Made by a program: the position numbers and the translations under genes. The notes beneath the pieces were generated by a model. The model saw only the letters and a program-made list of their open reading frames with translations, did not search any database and was not told where the DNA came from. Of a stretch of 64,000 bases of DNA, positions 1 to 10,254 are shown piece after piece (position 1 is the first letter of the stretch; each line of letters begins with the position of its first letter). The stretch covers positions 435,105-499,104 of the forward strand of contig NZ_JAIRDQ010000006.1 in assembly GCF_021458635.1 (NCBI RefSeq), read 5' to 3'. This DNA is from Bradyrhizobium monzae (GTDB lineage: Bacteria > Pseudomonadota > Alphaproteobacteria > Rhizobiales > Xanthobacteraceae).

Positions 1-2
1 GC

Positions 3-656
3 ACCGCCGACGATGTCATCAAGTCCATGCTGCCGTTCACCAAGGCGATGGAACGTCGCGGCGTGCGGGCCTGCGGCAAGCATTTTCCGGGGCATGGCGA
101 CACGCAGGTGGATTCGCATCACGAATTACCGGTGCTCGATCTCGACCTCGAGCAGATCAAGGCGCGCGAGCTGAGGCCGTTTGCCGCGGCGATCGCTGAT
201 GGCATCGGGATGATGATGACCTCTCACATCCTGTACCGGAAGCTTGACGCCAACGATCCCGTGACGTTGTCGCGGCCGATCACGCAGGGGCTGTTGCGCG
301 AGGCGATGAAGTTCGATGGCGTGATCGTGTCCGATGACGTCGGCATGCGCGCGATGGCAGGCCGGCTCGACGCGCCGGATTCCGGTGCACGCTTCATGGC
401 CGCCGGCAACGACATGCTGATGATCTGCTCGCACCTGACCGACACCGAGCGCGCCCGCTTCCTCGCCCAGTCGATCATCAACGGCGTCGACCAGGGCAAG
501 CTCGATCCGGCGGTGCTGGCGGCATCAAGCCAGCGCGTCCATGCGATGCTGGATAGCACCGCGCAGAACGAGGTCGCGGAGCTTTCGGGCGAGGTGCTCG
601 CACGCCACCGCGCCGCCGGCACCCAGTTCGACGCGGCGACCGTCGAGGTCGTCTAG
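3..656 (+). CDS. nagZ: NagZ-type GH3 beta-N-acetylhexosaminidase, 3' part only
   Basis: The gene enters from outside the window; the open frame runs from position 3 with no start seen, and about 217 C-terminal residues are visible. Family GH3 enzymes of this type remove beta-linked N-acetylglucosamine from muropeptides in cytoplasmic cell-wall recycling. Seen: KHFPGHG followed by DSHHELP, which matches the NagZ active-site loop carrying the Asp-His dyad, then MTSHI and VSDDVGM, the region that supplies the nucleophilic Asp. The tail is a plain helical end. A NagZ is usually about 340 residues, so roughly a third is missing on the left. An AmpG-like permease lies 32 kb away but is not linked. 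Other GH3 members are possible, though the DSH loop favours NagZ. Confidence 0.85.
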   Translation, partial: TADDVIKSMLPFTKAMERRGVRACGKHFPGHGDTQVDSHHELPVLDLDLEQIKARELRPFAAAIADGIGMMMTSHILYRKLDANDPVTLSRPITQGLLREAMKFDGVIVSDDVGMRAMAGRLDAPDSGARFMAAGNDMLMICSHLTDTERARFLAQSIINGVDQGKLDPAVLAASSQRVHAMLDSTAQNEVAELSGEVLARHRAAGTQFDAATVEVV

Positions 657-732
657 GGTTATACCGGCCGGCCTCCGGCAAAATCCACCGCAAGACAGAC
701 GTTCATCGGCGCCAGCGCCGTTGATCTCATTG

Positions 733-764
733 TGCTACGCGTGCTAATGTTACGAGTAGTAGCA
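733..764. promoter_or_regulatory. Inverted repeat ahead of the RND efflux operon, candidate operator
   Basis: TGCTAC at 733-738 is mirrored by GTAGCA at 759-764. A second TGCTA at 742-746 pairs with the same right arm at a 13-bp spacing. The repeat ends 8 bp before the first ATG of the efflux operon, a place where a TetR- or MarR-type repressor would block transcription. No regulator gene adjoins the operon. The arms are short, so chance is possible. Confidence 0.35.
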
Positions 765-771
765 TATAGCG

Positions 772-2025
772 ATGACGGGTTTGAACGTGAAACGCGCAGC
801 CAAACTCCTAATCACCGCGCTGGTCGTGTTGCCCGCGGGCTACGCTGCCTATTATTTCAGGAATGACATCAAGGACATCAAGTTTCCGTTCGCGCTGCCC
901 TTCATGCAGGCGGCGGAGGCGGAGCACGGTGCGACCGCCGCACCTCCGCCGAGACCGCCGGTCGCCGTCAAAGTCGCCGCCGCGAAGGCGGAGGACGTCC
1001 CGATCTATCTGACGGGCATCGGCACCATCCAGGCCTACAACACCGTCAATTTGCAGAGCCGGGTCGATGGCGAGATCGTCCAGATCCTTTTCCAGGAAGG
1101 GCAGGACGTCAAACAGGGCGACATCCTCGCCGTGATCGATCCGCGCCCGTTCCAGGCCCAGCTCGACCAGCAGATCGCGGTGAGGCAGAAGGATCAGGCG
1201 CTGCTCGACGGTGCGCAGATCGACATGGAGCGCTACGATTCGCTGATCCAGAAGGCCGCCGCGATCTCCCGGCAGGTCGTGGACCAGCAGCACGCGCTGG
1301 TCGAGCAGTACAAGGCGCAGGTCAGGAACGACGAGGCCCAGATCGAATACGCGCGCACGCAGCTCGGCTTCACCAACGTCCGCGCGCCGATCAGCGGACG
1401 GCTCGGCATCCGCCAGGTCGACCAGGGCAATTACGTCCGCGCGGTGTCGCCGACGACCATCGTCACCGTCACGCAATTGCAGCCGATCTCGGTGATCTTC
1501 ACGCTTGCGGCGGTCGCGGTCGGCCAGACCCGGCTCAGCCTCGGCCAGGCCGATGCACCGGTGGTCGCGCTCACGGCCGACAACACGATCGAACTGGACA
1601 AGGGCACGATCACGCTGGTCGACAACCAGGTCGATCAGGCCAGCGGCACGATCAAGCTGAAGGCGACCTTTCCCAACAAGGCGCTGAAACTCTGGCCCGG
1701 CAATTTTGCCAACGGGCGGATCACGGTGGACACGCGCAAGAACGCGATCACCGCGCCCGCGATCGCCGTGCGGCACGGGCCGCGGGGCGATTTCGTCTGG
1801 GTCGCAAAGGCGGACGATACGGCGGCCTTCCGCCCCGTCACCGTCGGGCAGATTTTCGATGGACGCGCGCTGATCGACAAGGGGCTGGCCAAAGGCGAGC
1901 GCGTCGTCACCGACGGCTATTACCGGCTCGAGAACGGCGCCCGCATCACCATCGAGGGCGCGTCGCCGGCCGCGAAGGCGCAGCCCACCATTCAGCCACG
2001 CCCCGCCGAGCTACGCGTTGACTGA
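772..2025 (+). CDS. RND efflux periplasmic adaptor subunit, MdtA-like
   Basis: Membrane fusion protein linking inner-membrane RND pumps to an outer-membrane channel. The 417-residue protein opens with a membrane anchor or uncleaved signal (residues about 8-28), a proline-rich linker near residues 55-65, then the lipoyl-like half motif SRVDGEIVQILFQEGQDV and a coiled-coil hairpin (about 115-195). The return lipoyl half APISGRLGIRQVDQGNYV and a beta-barrel domain follow. It ends 8 bp before the first pump gene, so the three genes form one operon. Start chosen as the ATG at 772; a GTG at 787 would also give the membrane segment, and neither has a good Shine-Dalgarno. Substrate cannot be told from sequence. 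Confidence 0.9.
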   Translation: MTGLNVKRAAKLLITALVVLPAGYAAYYFRNDIKDIKFPFALPFMQAAEAEHGATAAPPPRPPVAVKVAAAKAEDVPIYLTGIGTIQAYNTVNLQSRVDGEIVQILFQEGQDVKQGDILAVIDPRPFQAQLDQQIAVRQKDQALLDGAQIDMERYDSLIQKAAAISRQVVDQQHALVEQYKAQVRNDEAQIEYARTQLGFTNVRAPISGRLGIRQVDQGNYVRAVSPTTIVTVTQLQPISVIFTLAAVAVGQTRLSLGQADAPVVALTADNTIELDKGTITLVDNQVDQASGTIKLKATFPNKALKLWPGNFANGRITVDTRKNAITAPAIAVRHGPRGDFVWVAKADDTAAFRPVTVGQIFDGRALIDKGLAKGERVVTDGYYRLENGARITIEGASPAAKAQPTIQPRPAELRVD

Positions 2026-2033
2026 GGCCCGCC

Positions 2034-5000
2034 ATGTCCGCGCCCTTCATCCTCCGGCCGATCGCGACGACGCTGATGATCGTCGCGGTCGTGCTGCTGG
2101 GCATGCTCGGCTACCGTGAGCTCCCGATCGCGCCGCTGCCGAATGTCGACTTTCCCACCATCCAGGTGGTGACGCGCTATCCTGGCGCCTCGGCCACCGT
2201 CGTCGCAACCTCGATCACCGCGCCGCTGGAGCATTATTTCGGCACGATCTCGGGGCTGACGGACATGAGCTCGACCAGCTCCTATGGCTACAGCCAGATC
2301 ACGCTGCAGTTCGACCTGTCGCGCAAGATCGACGCCGCCGCGCAGGACGTGCAGGCGCGGATCAATGCCGCCGCGGGCTGGATTCCGGTCGAGCAGCTGC
2401 CGAGCCCGCCGACCTATCGCATGGTCAATCCGGCCGATACGCCGGTGCTGATCCTGGCGCTGACCTCCAGGACGATGGCTCTGCACGAGGCCAACGATCA
2501 CGCCGCGACCATTCTGGTGCCAAAGCTGTCGCAGATTCCGGGCGTCGGCGCCGTCAGCATCGAGGGCGGGCAAACGCGGGCCGTACGCCTGCAGATGAAT
2601 CCCACCCGGCTTGCCGGGCTCGGCATGTCGCTCGACGACGTCCGCCGCGGCATCGCCGCCACCACCGCAGACAATCCGAAGGGATCGCTCGACGGTCCCA
2701 GGCAGGCGTTTCACGTCGACACCAACGACCAGCTCTTCACCGCGGAGGCCTATCAGGATGCGGTGATCGCCTATCGCAACGGCGCGCCGGTCTTGCTGCG
2801 CGATGTCGGCACCGCCATCGACGGCGTCGAGGATTCCGAGCAGGCGGCGTGGTTCCAGGGCGAGCGCGCCGTGCTGCTCGACATCCAGCGCCAGCCTGGC
2901 GCGAACACGATCGAGGTCGTGAATGCCATCAAGAGCATTTTGCCGAAGCTGCAGGATTCGCTCCCCGCGGCGCTGAAGATCTCGGTCGTCAGCGACCGCA
3001 CCACGACGATCCGGGCCGCAATCCACGACGTGCAGTTCACGCTGGTGCTGACGGTCGCCCTCGTCGTGCTCGTGATCTTCATCTTCCTGCGCAAGCTGTG
3101 GGCGACCGTAATCCCGAGCGTCACGCTGCCGGTCTCGCTGGTCGCAACCTTCGGAGCGATGGCGCTGTGCGGCTTCAGCCTCGACAATCTCTCGCTGATG
3201 GCGCTGACGATTGCTTCGGGCTTCGTCGTCGACGACGCCATCGTGATGATCGAGAACATCGCGCGCTATGTCGAGGAGGGCGAGGACCCGCTCGCGGCGG
3301 CCTTGAAGGGCGCGCGACAAATCGGCTTCACCATCGTCTCGCTGACGGTGTCGCTGATCGCCGTGTTCATCCCGCTGCTGCTGATGGGCGGCGTGGTCGG
3401 CCGGCTGTTCCGGGAATTCGCGATCACGCTGTCCTTTGCCGTCGTCATATCAGGGCTGGTGTCGCTGACGCTGACCCCGATGATGTGCGCGCAGCTTTTG
3501 CAACGTGAGGACCCGGATGCGCAGCACGGCTGGCTGTACCGCATCAGCGAGCGCGGCTTCGACGCCTCCGCCAGCTTCTATCTGTGGGGGCTCGACTGGG
3601 TGCTGAGGCACCGCGGCCTCACGCTGGTCTTCACTCTGCTCACTTTGGTCGCCACCGGGATGCTTTACGTCGCAATCCCCAAGGGATTTCTGCCCTTGCA
3701 GGACACGGGTCTTTTGATTGGCACCACCGATGCGGCTCAGGATATCTCCTTTGCGGCGATGGCCGAGCGGCAGCAGCAGCTCGCGGCCGTGGTCGGGCGC
3801 GATCCTGATGTCGTCACCGTCGGCAGCTTCGTCGGCATCGGATCCGTCAACACGACGCTGAACAGCGGCCGGCTCTATATCGATATCGGCAGCCCCGACG
3901 CCCGAAAGTCATCCGCCGCAACCGTCATGGCGCGGCTGCAACATGCGGTCGAGGGCGTTCACGGCATCACGCTGCATCTGCAGCCGGCGCAGGATCTGCA
4001 GATCGAATCGCGGGTCGCGCGCACGCAATACCAATATGCGCTGCAGGATCTCGACGAGGACGAGCTTCGGCTCTGGAGCCGGCGCCTGGTCGAGGCGCTG
4101 CGCAAGCGGGGAGAGCTCGCCGACGTCGCCGACGACCGCCAGGACGAAGGCCTGCAGATGTCCGTCACCATCGACCGTCAGCTCGCGGCGAGCTACGGCG
4201 TCAGCCTGAACACGATCGACCAGACGCTGTATGACGCGTTCGGGCAGCGCCAGATCGCAACCGTGTTCGGCCCCCTCACCCAGTATCACGTGATCCTCGA
4301 GGTCGATCCTGCGCTTCGCAACGATCCCAATATCCTGGGCAAGATCTATCTGACCGCAGCTGCGGCGCAGGCCAGCACCATCGATCAGCAGACCGGCGGT
4401 TTCAGTGGCGCCTTCAGCAAGGCTTCCGCGCCGGTGCCGCTGTCGGCCTTCGCGCGGATCGAGCGGCAGCACGCCCCGCTGCTGATCTCGCACCAGGGCC
4501 TGTTCCCCGCCACGACCATTTCATTCAACCTCGCCGAAGGCGTTTCGCTGAGTCAGGCAACAGACGCCCTGCGCCGGACCGAGCGCGAGATCGGTCTGCC
4601 GGATGCGGTCACGACCAAGCTGATCGGCACGGCCGCCGAGTTCGCCAACTCGCTCTCGGACGAGAAGTGGCTGCTGCTCGCCGCGATCGTGACGGTCTAC
4701 CTGATCCTCGGCATGCTCTATGAGAGCTACATTCACCCGATCACGATCCTGTCGACCTTGCCGTCGGCGGGCATCGGTGCGCTGCTGGCGCTGATGCTGT
4801 ACCGGCAGGATCTTAATCTGATCTCGCTGATCGGCATCATCCTGCTGATCGGCATCGTCAAGAAGAACGCCATCATGATGGTGGATTTCGCGCTCGCCGC
4901 CGAGCGCGAGGACGGCGCGTCCTCGTTCGACGCCATCCGGCAGGCCTGCGTTCTCCGCTTTCGCCCGATCATGATGACGACGATGGCGGCGCTGTTCGGC

Positions 5001-5213
5001 GCGCTGCCGCTCGCGATCGGCTCGGGCACCGGCTCCGAGCTGCGCCAGCCGCTCGGCATCGCCATCGTCGGCGGACTGATCGTCTCGCAGGTTCTCACGC
5101 TCTACACGACCCCGGTGGTCTATCTGGCGTTCGCCTCGCTGCGCACCCGGTTCGGATGGCAATCCGCCGATGATCCGGCGGCCATGCCGCAAGCGGAGCG
5201 ACCAGCGCCGTGA
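2034..5213 (+). CDS. RND multidrug efflux pump, MdtB-like subunit
   Basis: Proton-driven inner-membrane exporter of 1059 residues, the usual RND length. It begins with a short cytoplasmic stretch and TM1, followed by a large periplasmic loop, TM2-6, a second periplasmic loop and TM7-12. The TM4 proton-relay motif GFVVDDAIVMIENI has both aspartates, and TM10 has the matching lysine in GIVKKNAIMMVDF. It is the first of two tandem pump genes behind one adaptor, the arrangement of mdtABC, where a heteromultimer of two pump proteins works with one adaptor. The stop overlaps the start of the next pump (GTGA), implying translational coupling. No TolC-type channel gene is nearby. Confidence 0.92.
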   Translation: MSAPFILRPIATTLMIVAVVLLGMLGYRELPIAPLPNVDFPTIQVVTRYPGASATVVATSITAPLEHYFGTISGLTDMSSTSSYGYSQITLQFDLSRKIDAAAQDVQARINAAAGWIPVEQLPSPPTYRMVNPADTPVLILALTSRTMALHEANDHAATILVPKLSQIPGVGAVSIEGGQTRAVRLQMNPTRLAGLGMSLDDVRRGIAATTADNPKGSLDGPRQAFHVDTNDQLFTAEAYQDAVIAYRNGAPVLLRDVGTAIDGVEDSEQAAWFQGERAVLLDIQRQPGANTIEVVNAIKSILPKLQDSLPAALKISVVSDRTTTIRAAIHDVQFTLVLTVALVVLVIFIFLRKLWATVIPSVTLPVSLVATFGAMALCGFSLDNLSLMALTIASGFVVDDAIVMIENIARYVEEGEDPLAAALKGARQIGFTIVSLTVSLIAVFIPLLLMGGVVGRLFREFAITLSFAVVISGLVSLTLTPMMCAQLLQREDPDAQHGWLYRISERGFDASASFYLWGLDWVLRHRGLTLVFTLLTLVATGMLYVAIPKGFLPLQDTGLLIGTTDAAQDISFAAMAERQQQLAAVVGRDPDVVTVGSFVGIGSVNTTLNSGRLYIDIGSPDARKSSAATVMARLQHAVEGVHGITLHLQPAQDLQIESRVARTQYQYALQDLDEDELRLWSRRLVEALRKRGELADVADDRQDEGLQMSVTIDRQLAASYGVSLNTIDQTLYDAFGQRQIATVFGPLTQYHVILEVDPALRNDPNILGKIYLTAAAAQASTIDQQTGGFSGAFSKASAPVPLSAFARIERQHAPLLISHQGLFPATTISFNLAEGVSLSQATDALRRTEREIGLPDAVTTKLIGTAAEFANSLSDEKWLLLAAIVTVYLILGMLYESYIHPITILSTLPSAGIGALLALMLYRQDLNLISLIGIILLIGIVKKNAIMMVDFALAAEREDGASSFDAIRQACVLRFRPIMMTTMAALFGALPLAIGSGTGSELRQPLGIAIVGGLIVSQVLTLYTTPVVYLAFASLRTRFGWQSADDPAAMPQAERPAP

Positions 5214-8200
5214 GCATCACCGCACAATTCGTGCTGCGGCCGGTCGCGACGACGCTGCTGATGATCGGCGTGTTCCTGCTTGGTTGCGTCGCCTATTTCC
5301 GTCTGCCGATCGCCTCGGTGCCGGCGGTGGAGCGGCCCACCATCGGAATCTACGCACCATTCCCCGGCGCGAGCCCGGCAACGGTCGCCAACGCGCTGTC
5401 GCAGCCGCTCGAGACCACGCTCGCGCTGATCCCGGGCGTGACGGAAATCACCTCGTTCAGCGCGATGGGCGGCACCAGCATCACGGTGCAGTTCGAGCTC
5501 TCCGTGGATGTCGATGCCGCCGCGGGCGCGGTCCAGGCCGCGATCAATTCGGCGGGGCCGAACTTGCCGAAGGGACCGTGGCCGCCGACCTATTGGAAGG
5601 CGAACCCGGCGGGCCCCGCGGTCGTCGCGCTCGCTTTGACCAGCGACGTGTTCACCCCCGGCGAGGTCTACAGCCTTGCCGACGGCGTGATCTCGCCAAA
5701 ACTGTCGCAGCTGCCGGGCGTCGCGCGGATCAACGTCAGCGGCGCCGAGCGCAGCGCGGTGCGCATCCAGGTGTCTCCGGCGCGGCTCGCCGCGATGAAC
5801 CTGTCGCTGGAAGCCGCGCGCGTCGCCGTCGTCAACGCATCGCAGAACCTGCCGAAGGGCGCGATCTCGGTTGACGCCCATCGTCTCACCATCGAGGCCA
5901 ACGACCAGTTGCTCCAGGCCTCCGAATATCGCGACATCGTGCTGGCCTGGCGCAACGGCGCCCCGGTCCGCCTCGGCGACGTCGCGTCGGTGACCGACAG
6001 CGTCATCAACAACCGTCTCGCCGGCTGGTACGGCACCGAGCGCGGCATCGTTCTGTTCGTCTACAAGCAGTCCGACGCCAACATCGTCGAGACCGTCGAC
6101 GCCATCAAGGCCGAGCTGCCGGAAATCCAGCGCTGGCTGCCGCCGGGCATCAAGCTGCATACGGTCTATGACCGCACCACGCTGATCCGGGCTGCCGTGA
6201 ACGACGTCAAGCTCACGCTGGTGATCGCGTCAATGCTCGTCGTGCTGGTCATCGCGCTGTTCCTCCGGCGCTTCTGGGCCACCGTGATTCCGAGCGTCAC
6301 GATTCCGGTCTCGCTGGCCGCGACGCTGTTCGTGATGAGCCTGTGCGGCTTCAGCCTGGACAATCTGTCGCTGATGGCGCTGACCATCGCCGCCGGCTTC
6401 GTCGTGGACGATGCGATCGTGATGATCGAGAACATCATCCGGCGCATGTCCGAAGGCGAGCCGGCGCTGCAGGCCGCCATCAACGGCGCCCGCCAGATGG
6501 CCTTCACGGTCATCGCCATCACCGTCGCCCTGATCGCCGCGCTGATCCCGATCCTGTTCATGCCCGATGTCGTCGGGCGCTATTTCCGCGAGTTCGGCGT
6601 GACCCTGGTGGTCGCCATCGTCTCCTCGGCGGCGATCTCGCTGACGCTGACGCCGATGATGTGCGGACATCTCCTGGATCGCGGCCGGCCGCGGCTGCAT
6701 AACCCCGAAGCTGACCCCGGCCGCCGCACCTTTTATGCCCGCAGCCTCGACTGGACGCTGCGCCACCGTTTCCTCACCGTCCTGATGATCACCGCGCTGA
6801 CGGGGACCAGCGTCTGGCTTTATTGGCAACTGCCGAAAGGCTTCATGCCGACCCAGGACACCGGCGTGATGTTCGTCCGGACCGTGGCTCCGTCGAACAT
6901 CTCGTTCCTCTCCATGGAAGACCGGCAGCGCGCCGTCGGCGAGGCGATCCTGCAGGACCCTGCGATATCCGGTCTGACGTCCTATATCGGCGAGGGCAAT
7001 GGCAACGCGCTCAGCGTCGGGCAGATGCTGGTCGCACTCAAGCCGCCTGACATCCGCAAGCTGTCGATCCAGCAGGTCATCACGCGCTTGCGCGAACGCA
7101 TGAACCGCATCGACGGCGTCCGGGTCTTCTTCGTGCCGCTGCAGGATCTCAATCTCGGCGTCCAGTCCGGCGGCTCGCGTTACCAATATACGATGTGGGG
7201 CATCGACGAAGAACAGGTGCTGCGCGCCGGGGAAAACATGATCCGCCGCGTCCGCGGCATTCCGCAGATCATCGATGTCATCGCGAGCTGGGAAACCGGC
7301 GGCTTGCAGGCGGGCCTGACCATCGACCGCCTGCGCGCCGCGATGCTCGGCGTCACGCCGGTCGCGGTCGACAACACGCTCAACGACGCCTTCGGCCAGC
7401 GTCAGGTCAATCTGCTATTTTTGCCGACCAATTATGCGCGCGTGATCTTCGAGGTCGAGCCGCAGGCGGCGAGTGGTCCCGACTCCATGAGCCAGATCTA
7501 CGTGCCGAGCGCGAGCGGCAAGGCGGTGCCGCTGACGGCCTTGACCCGGCCGCAGCGGGCGCACGCGGCGATGTGGGTCCGCCACAGCGCCCAGTTTCCG
7601 GCCGCGACGATTTTCTTCGACATCAAGCCCGGCACGTCGATCGGAGACGTCCTCGCGGCAATCCGTAACGAGGAAGCCGCGGCAAAGCTGCCCGATGACA
7701 TCAAGGCGGAATTCCGCGGCGAGGCCAAGGAGGCCGACAAGTCGATCGTCAAGCAGGCCGCGCTGTTCGCGGCGGCCCTGATCGCGATCTACATCGCACT
7801 CGGCATGCTCTACGAGAGCTATGTCCATCCCCTGACCATTCTCTCGACCCTGCCACCGACCGCCTTCGGCGCGCTGGTCGCACTGTGGGCGACGGGAACG
7901 CAGTTCACGCTGGTGACCACCATCGCCTGCATCCTGCTGCTCGGCATGGTGATGAAGAACGCCATCATGATGGTCGACTACGCCCTCGATGCGGAGCGGC
8001 ATCGCGACCTCAACGCCCACGACGCCATCCTGCTCGCGGCACGGCTGCGGGCGCGGCCGATCACCATGACGATGCTCGCCGCATTCCTCAGCGCCGTCCC
8101 GATCGCCTTCGGCACCGGCCCGGGGTTCGAGATCCGCCAGCCGCTCGGCATCACCATCATGGGCGGCCTGGTCGTCGCCCAGCTGTTCACGCTCTACTCG

Positions 8201-8317
8201 ACGCCGGCGATGTACCTGATCCTCGACAGGCTGAGGCGGCGGAAGAAGGCGGCTGCGCCCGCGCGTCAGACATCCGCTGCCGGCGATGCGCCGGCTCTGC
8301 CCGATCTCGGCGGCTAG
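5210..8317 (+). CDS. RND multidrug efflux pump, MdtC-like subunit
   Basis: Second RND pump of 1035 residues, clearly paralogous to the one upstream. TM4 carries GFVVDDAIVMIENII and TM10 carries GMVMKNAIMMVDY, so the proton-relay residues are intact. The start is GTG at 5210 inside the upstream stop codon, which predicts coupled translation and near-equal amounts. The C-terminal tail after TM12 is short and basic (RRRKKAAAPARQ). With the adaptor at 772 and the first pump it forms an MdtABC-like set. Known MdtABC pumps export bile salts, novobiocin and other compounds; the substrate here is not inferable. Confidence 0.92.
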   Translation: MSITAQFVLRPVATTLLMIGVFLLGCVAYFRLPIASVPAVERPTIGIYAPFPGASPATVANALSQPLETTLALIPGVTEITSFSAMGGTSITVQFELSVDVDAAAGAVQAAINSAGPNLPKGPWPPTYWKANPAGPAVVALALTSDVFTPGEVYSLADGVISPKLSQLPGVARINVSGAERSAVRIQVSPARLAAMNLSLEAARVAVVNASQNLPKGAISVDAHRLTIEANDQLLQASEYRDIVLAWRNGAPVRLGDVASVTDSVINNRLAGWYGTERGIVLFVYKQSDANIVETVDAIKAELPEIQRWLPPGIKLHTVYDRTTLIRAAVNDVKLTLVIASMLVVLVIALFLRRFWATVIPSVTIPVSLAATLFVMSLCGFSLDNLSLMALTIAAGFVVDDAIVMIENIIRRMSEGEPALQAAINGARQMAFTVIAITVALIAALIPILFMPDVVGRYFREFGVTLVVAIVSSAAISLTLTPMMCGHLLDRGRPRLHNPEADPGRRTFYARSLDWTLRHRFLTVLMITALTGTSVWLYWQLPKGFMPTQDTGVMFVRTVAPSNISFLSMEDRQRAVGEAILQDPAISGLTSYIGEGNGNALSVGQMLVALKPPDIRKLSIQQVITRLRERMNRIDGVRVFFVPLQDLNLGVQSGGSRYQYTMWGIDEEQVLRAGENMIRRVRGIPQIIDVIASWETGGLQAGLTIDRLRAAMLGVTPVAVDNTLNDAFGQRQVNLLFLPTNYARVIFEVEPQAASGPDSMSQIYVPSASGKAVPLTALTRPQRAHAAMWVRHSAQFPAATIFFDIKPGTSIGDVLAAIRNEEAAAKLPDDIKAEFRGEAKEADKSIVKQAALFAAALIAIYIALGMLYESYVHPLTILSTLPPTAFGALVALWATGTQFTLVTTIACILLLGMVMKNAIMMVDYALDAERHRDLNAHDAILLAARLRARPITMTMLAAFLSAVPIAFGTGPGFEIRQPLGITIMGGLVVAQLFTLYSTPAMYLILDRLRRRKKAAAPARQTSAAGDAPALPDLGG

Positions 8318-8451
8318 GACACAAGGCGGCTTCGAACCTGGCCGCAAGCTTCGCGCAAGCTCCCGCTGCTGAAGTCGAATCAACCGCGACGCCAGAGAGG
8401 CGGGGTTGCGCCCGTCAGAAGCCGCTGCCGCCACCGAGGCGGACGTTCGCC

Positions 8452-10254
8452 ATGAACGGGACTCGAGCAGCGATGAGCACAGCAGCCGCCTTCTGTGAAG
8501 CGGGCCTTGCGCATTTCAGGGACGGGCGACATCTCGACGCGCATGCCTGCTACCAGCAGGCTCTTGGAATCGATGCGGAGCATACCGACGCCCAGCATCT
8601 CATGGGGCTGCTGTTTCTCCAGGCCAGGCAATACAACGAGGCCCTCGCGTGGATCGTCCGCGCGATCCAGCGCGCGCCGAAGCCCGAATATCTGGCGAGC
8701 TTCGCGACGGTCCTGCAGCAGCATGGGCGCTGCGACGAAGCCCTCAACGTCATCGACAACGCGATACAGCTTCGACCTGACGATTCCGAGCTTTGGCGAC
8801 AGCGTGGCGACATCTTCATTCAGCTTGCGCGCCTGGATCAGGCCCTGCCGAGCTTTCAGCACGCGCTCGAGCTCAATCCACATCATCACGATGCCCTCTG
8901 TAAGAGCGGGATTATCCTCCACAAGCTCGGGCGGAACGAGGAGGCACTTGCCCGTCTTGACCTCAGCGACAGCCTGTTCCCGGACCATGCGCCGACGCTG
9001 CGGACCCGCGCATGGGTTCTCTATTGCCTGAAACGGTTCGAGGACTCCGCGACCGACGGCCGGCGGGCGCACCAGCTCGATCCCGGCAATGCCGAGATCT
9101 GCAACAATCTGGGTCTTTCATTGCGGCAGCTCGGCAGCAATGAAGAGGCGTTGGCATGGTTCGACAAGGCCATCGAGATCCAGCCGCGCTTCGTGGATGC
9201 CTTCGACAACAAGCTGGTCGCGCTGTTCCACCTTCATCGCTTCGACGAGGTCTTCGCGCTGTCCGATCGCATGACGTCGCTTGGGCTGAAGAGTACGGTG
9301 ACAGAGTGGAATGTGTCTCTGGCCCATCTTCTGACAGGCAATCTCGAAGCCGGCTGGCGCGGACACCAGACCCGATTGAAGCTGCCTTCGGCAAGACACC
9401 CCCAGCTTCAGCGACCGATGTGGCTCGGGGAAGAAAGCGTCGAGGGAAAGACGATCCTTGTCGCAGCGGACGAGGGATTGGGCGACACCATTCACTTCGT
9501 TCGCTACGTCCCCATGCTGGCAGAGCGCGGCGCACGCGTTGTGCTCGTCGTTCAGGACCCGCTGCATCGGCTGATGTCGACGCTGAGCGGTGCATCCCTT
9601 TGTGTTCCGAGGTCGGCGATGGGCACGCTGCCGGCTTTCGATCTGCACTGCCCGATATCCAGCCTGCCGCTCGCCTTCAAGACCCGTCTCGATACGATCC
9701 CCTCGGGACCGTATCTGCCCTCCCCTCCGGACAGTCTTGTTCAGGCCTGGGAGAATCGCCTCGGTCCTCGCACCAGGCTCCGGATCGGCCTGGCCTGGTC
9801 CGGCGATCCACATCACGTGAACGATGAGACGCGCTCGATTCCCCTGCGAGCGCTGACCGGTCTCCTCGACATCGATGCCAGCTTCGTCAGCCTGCAGAAG
9901 GCCCCGCGCCCGCATGACGCGGCATTGCTGCGGGAGAGAAGCGACATTGTCGACCTGACCGCCGATCTCACCGACTTCACTGATACGGCCGCGTTGATCG
10001 CTTGCCTTGATCTCGTGATCACCGTCGACACCAGCGTCGCCCATCTCGCCGGCGCGCTTGGCCGCCCGACCTGGATCCTGCTGCCGTGGACGCCCGACTA
10101 CCGCTGGCTGCTCGATCGTACGGACAGCCCCTGGTATCCGAGCGTGCGGCTGTTCCGGCAGACCGAGACGCGTGACTATGAGAGTGTGCTCGATCGCGTG
10201 CGAAGCGAATTGCGGGGTCCCATCATCGTGCGCATAGTTTATCCCACGCAGTGA
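8452..10254 (+). CDS. TPR protein with C-terminal glycosyltransferase-like domain
   Basis: A 600-residue protein. Residues about 10-260 are consecutive tetratricopeptide repeats (recurring A-Y/F-x3-L and G/A-x3-A-L patterns such as EEALARLDLS and EEALAWFDKAIEIQP). The C-terminal part has the GT9/GT-B-like signature of similar rhizobial proteins: VAADEGLGDTIHFVRYVP, then IGLAWSGDP, then ITVDTSVAHLAGALGRPTW, resembling heptosyltransferase and O-GlcNAc-transferase-like folds. The ATG at 8452 is preferred because upstream codons in this frame overlap the end of the pump gene; a further ATG lies at 8473. The acceptor is unknown. Its stop codon touches the left att repeat of the element that follows. 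Confidence 0.8.
   Translation: MNGTRAAMSTAAAFCEAGLAHFRDGRHLDAHACYQQALGIDAEHTDAQHLMGLLFLQARQYNEALAWIVRAIQRAPKPEYLASFATVLQQHGRCDEALNVIDNAIQLRPDDSELWRQRGDIFIQLARLDQALPSFQHALELNPHHHDALCKSGIILHKLGRNEEALARLDLSDSLFPDHAPTLRTRAWVLYCLKRFEDSATDGRRAHQLDPGNAEICNNLGLSLRQLGSNEEALAWFDKAIEIQPRFVDAFDNKLVALFHLHRFDEVFALSDRMTSLGLKSTVTEWNVSLAHLLTGNLEAGWRGHQTRLKLPSARHPQLQRPMWLGEESVEGKTILVAADEGLGDTIHFVRYVPMLAERGARVVLVVQDPLHRLMSTLSGASLCVPRSAMGTLPAFDLHCPISSLPLAFKTRLDTIPSGPYLPSPPDSLVQAWENRLGPRTRLRIGLAWSGDPHHVNDETRSIPLRALTGLLDIDASFVSLQKAPRPHDAALLRERSDIVDLTADLTDFTDTAALIACLDLVITVDTSVAHLAGALGRPTWILLPWTPDYRWLLDRTDSPWYPSVRLFRQTETRDYESVLDRVRSELRGPIIVRIVYPTQ

Noticed and set aside
1992..3320. Long minus-strand open frame opposite the first RND pump, and many like it elsewhere
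   Set aside because: High-GC codon bias makes long frames on the opposite strand; the residues are arginine-, aspartate- and histidine-rich and match no family.
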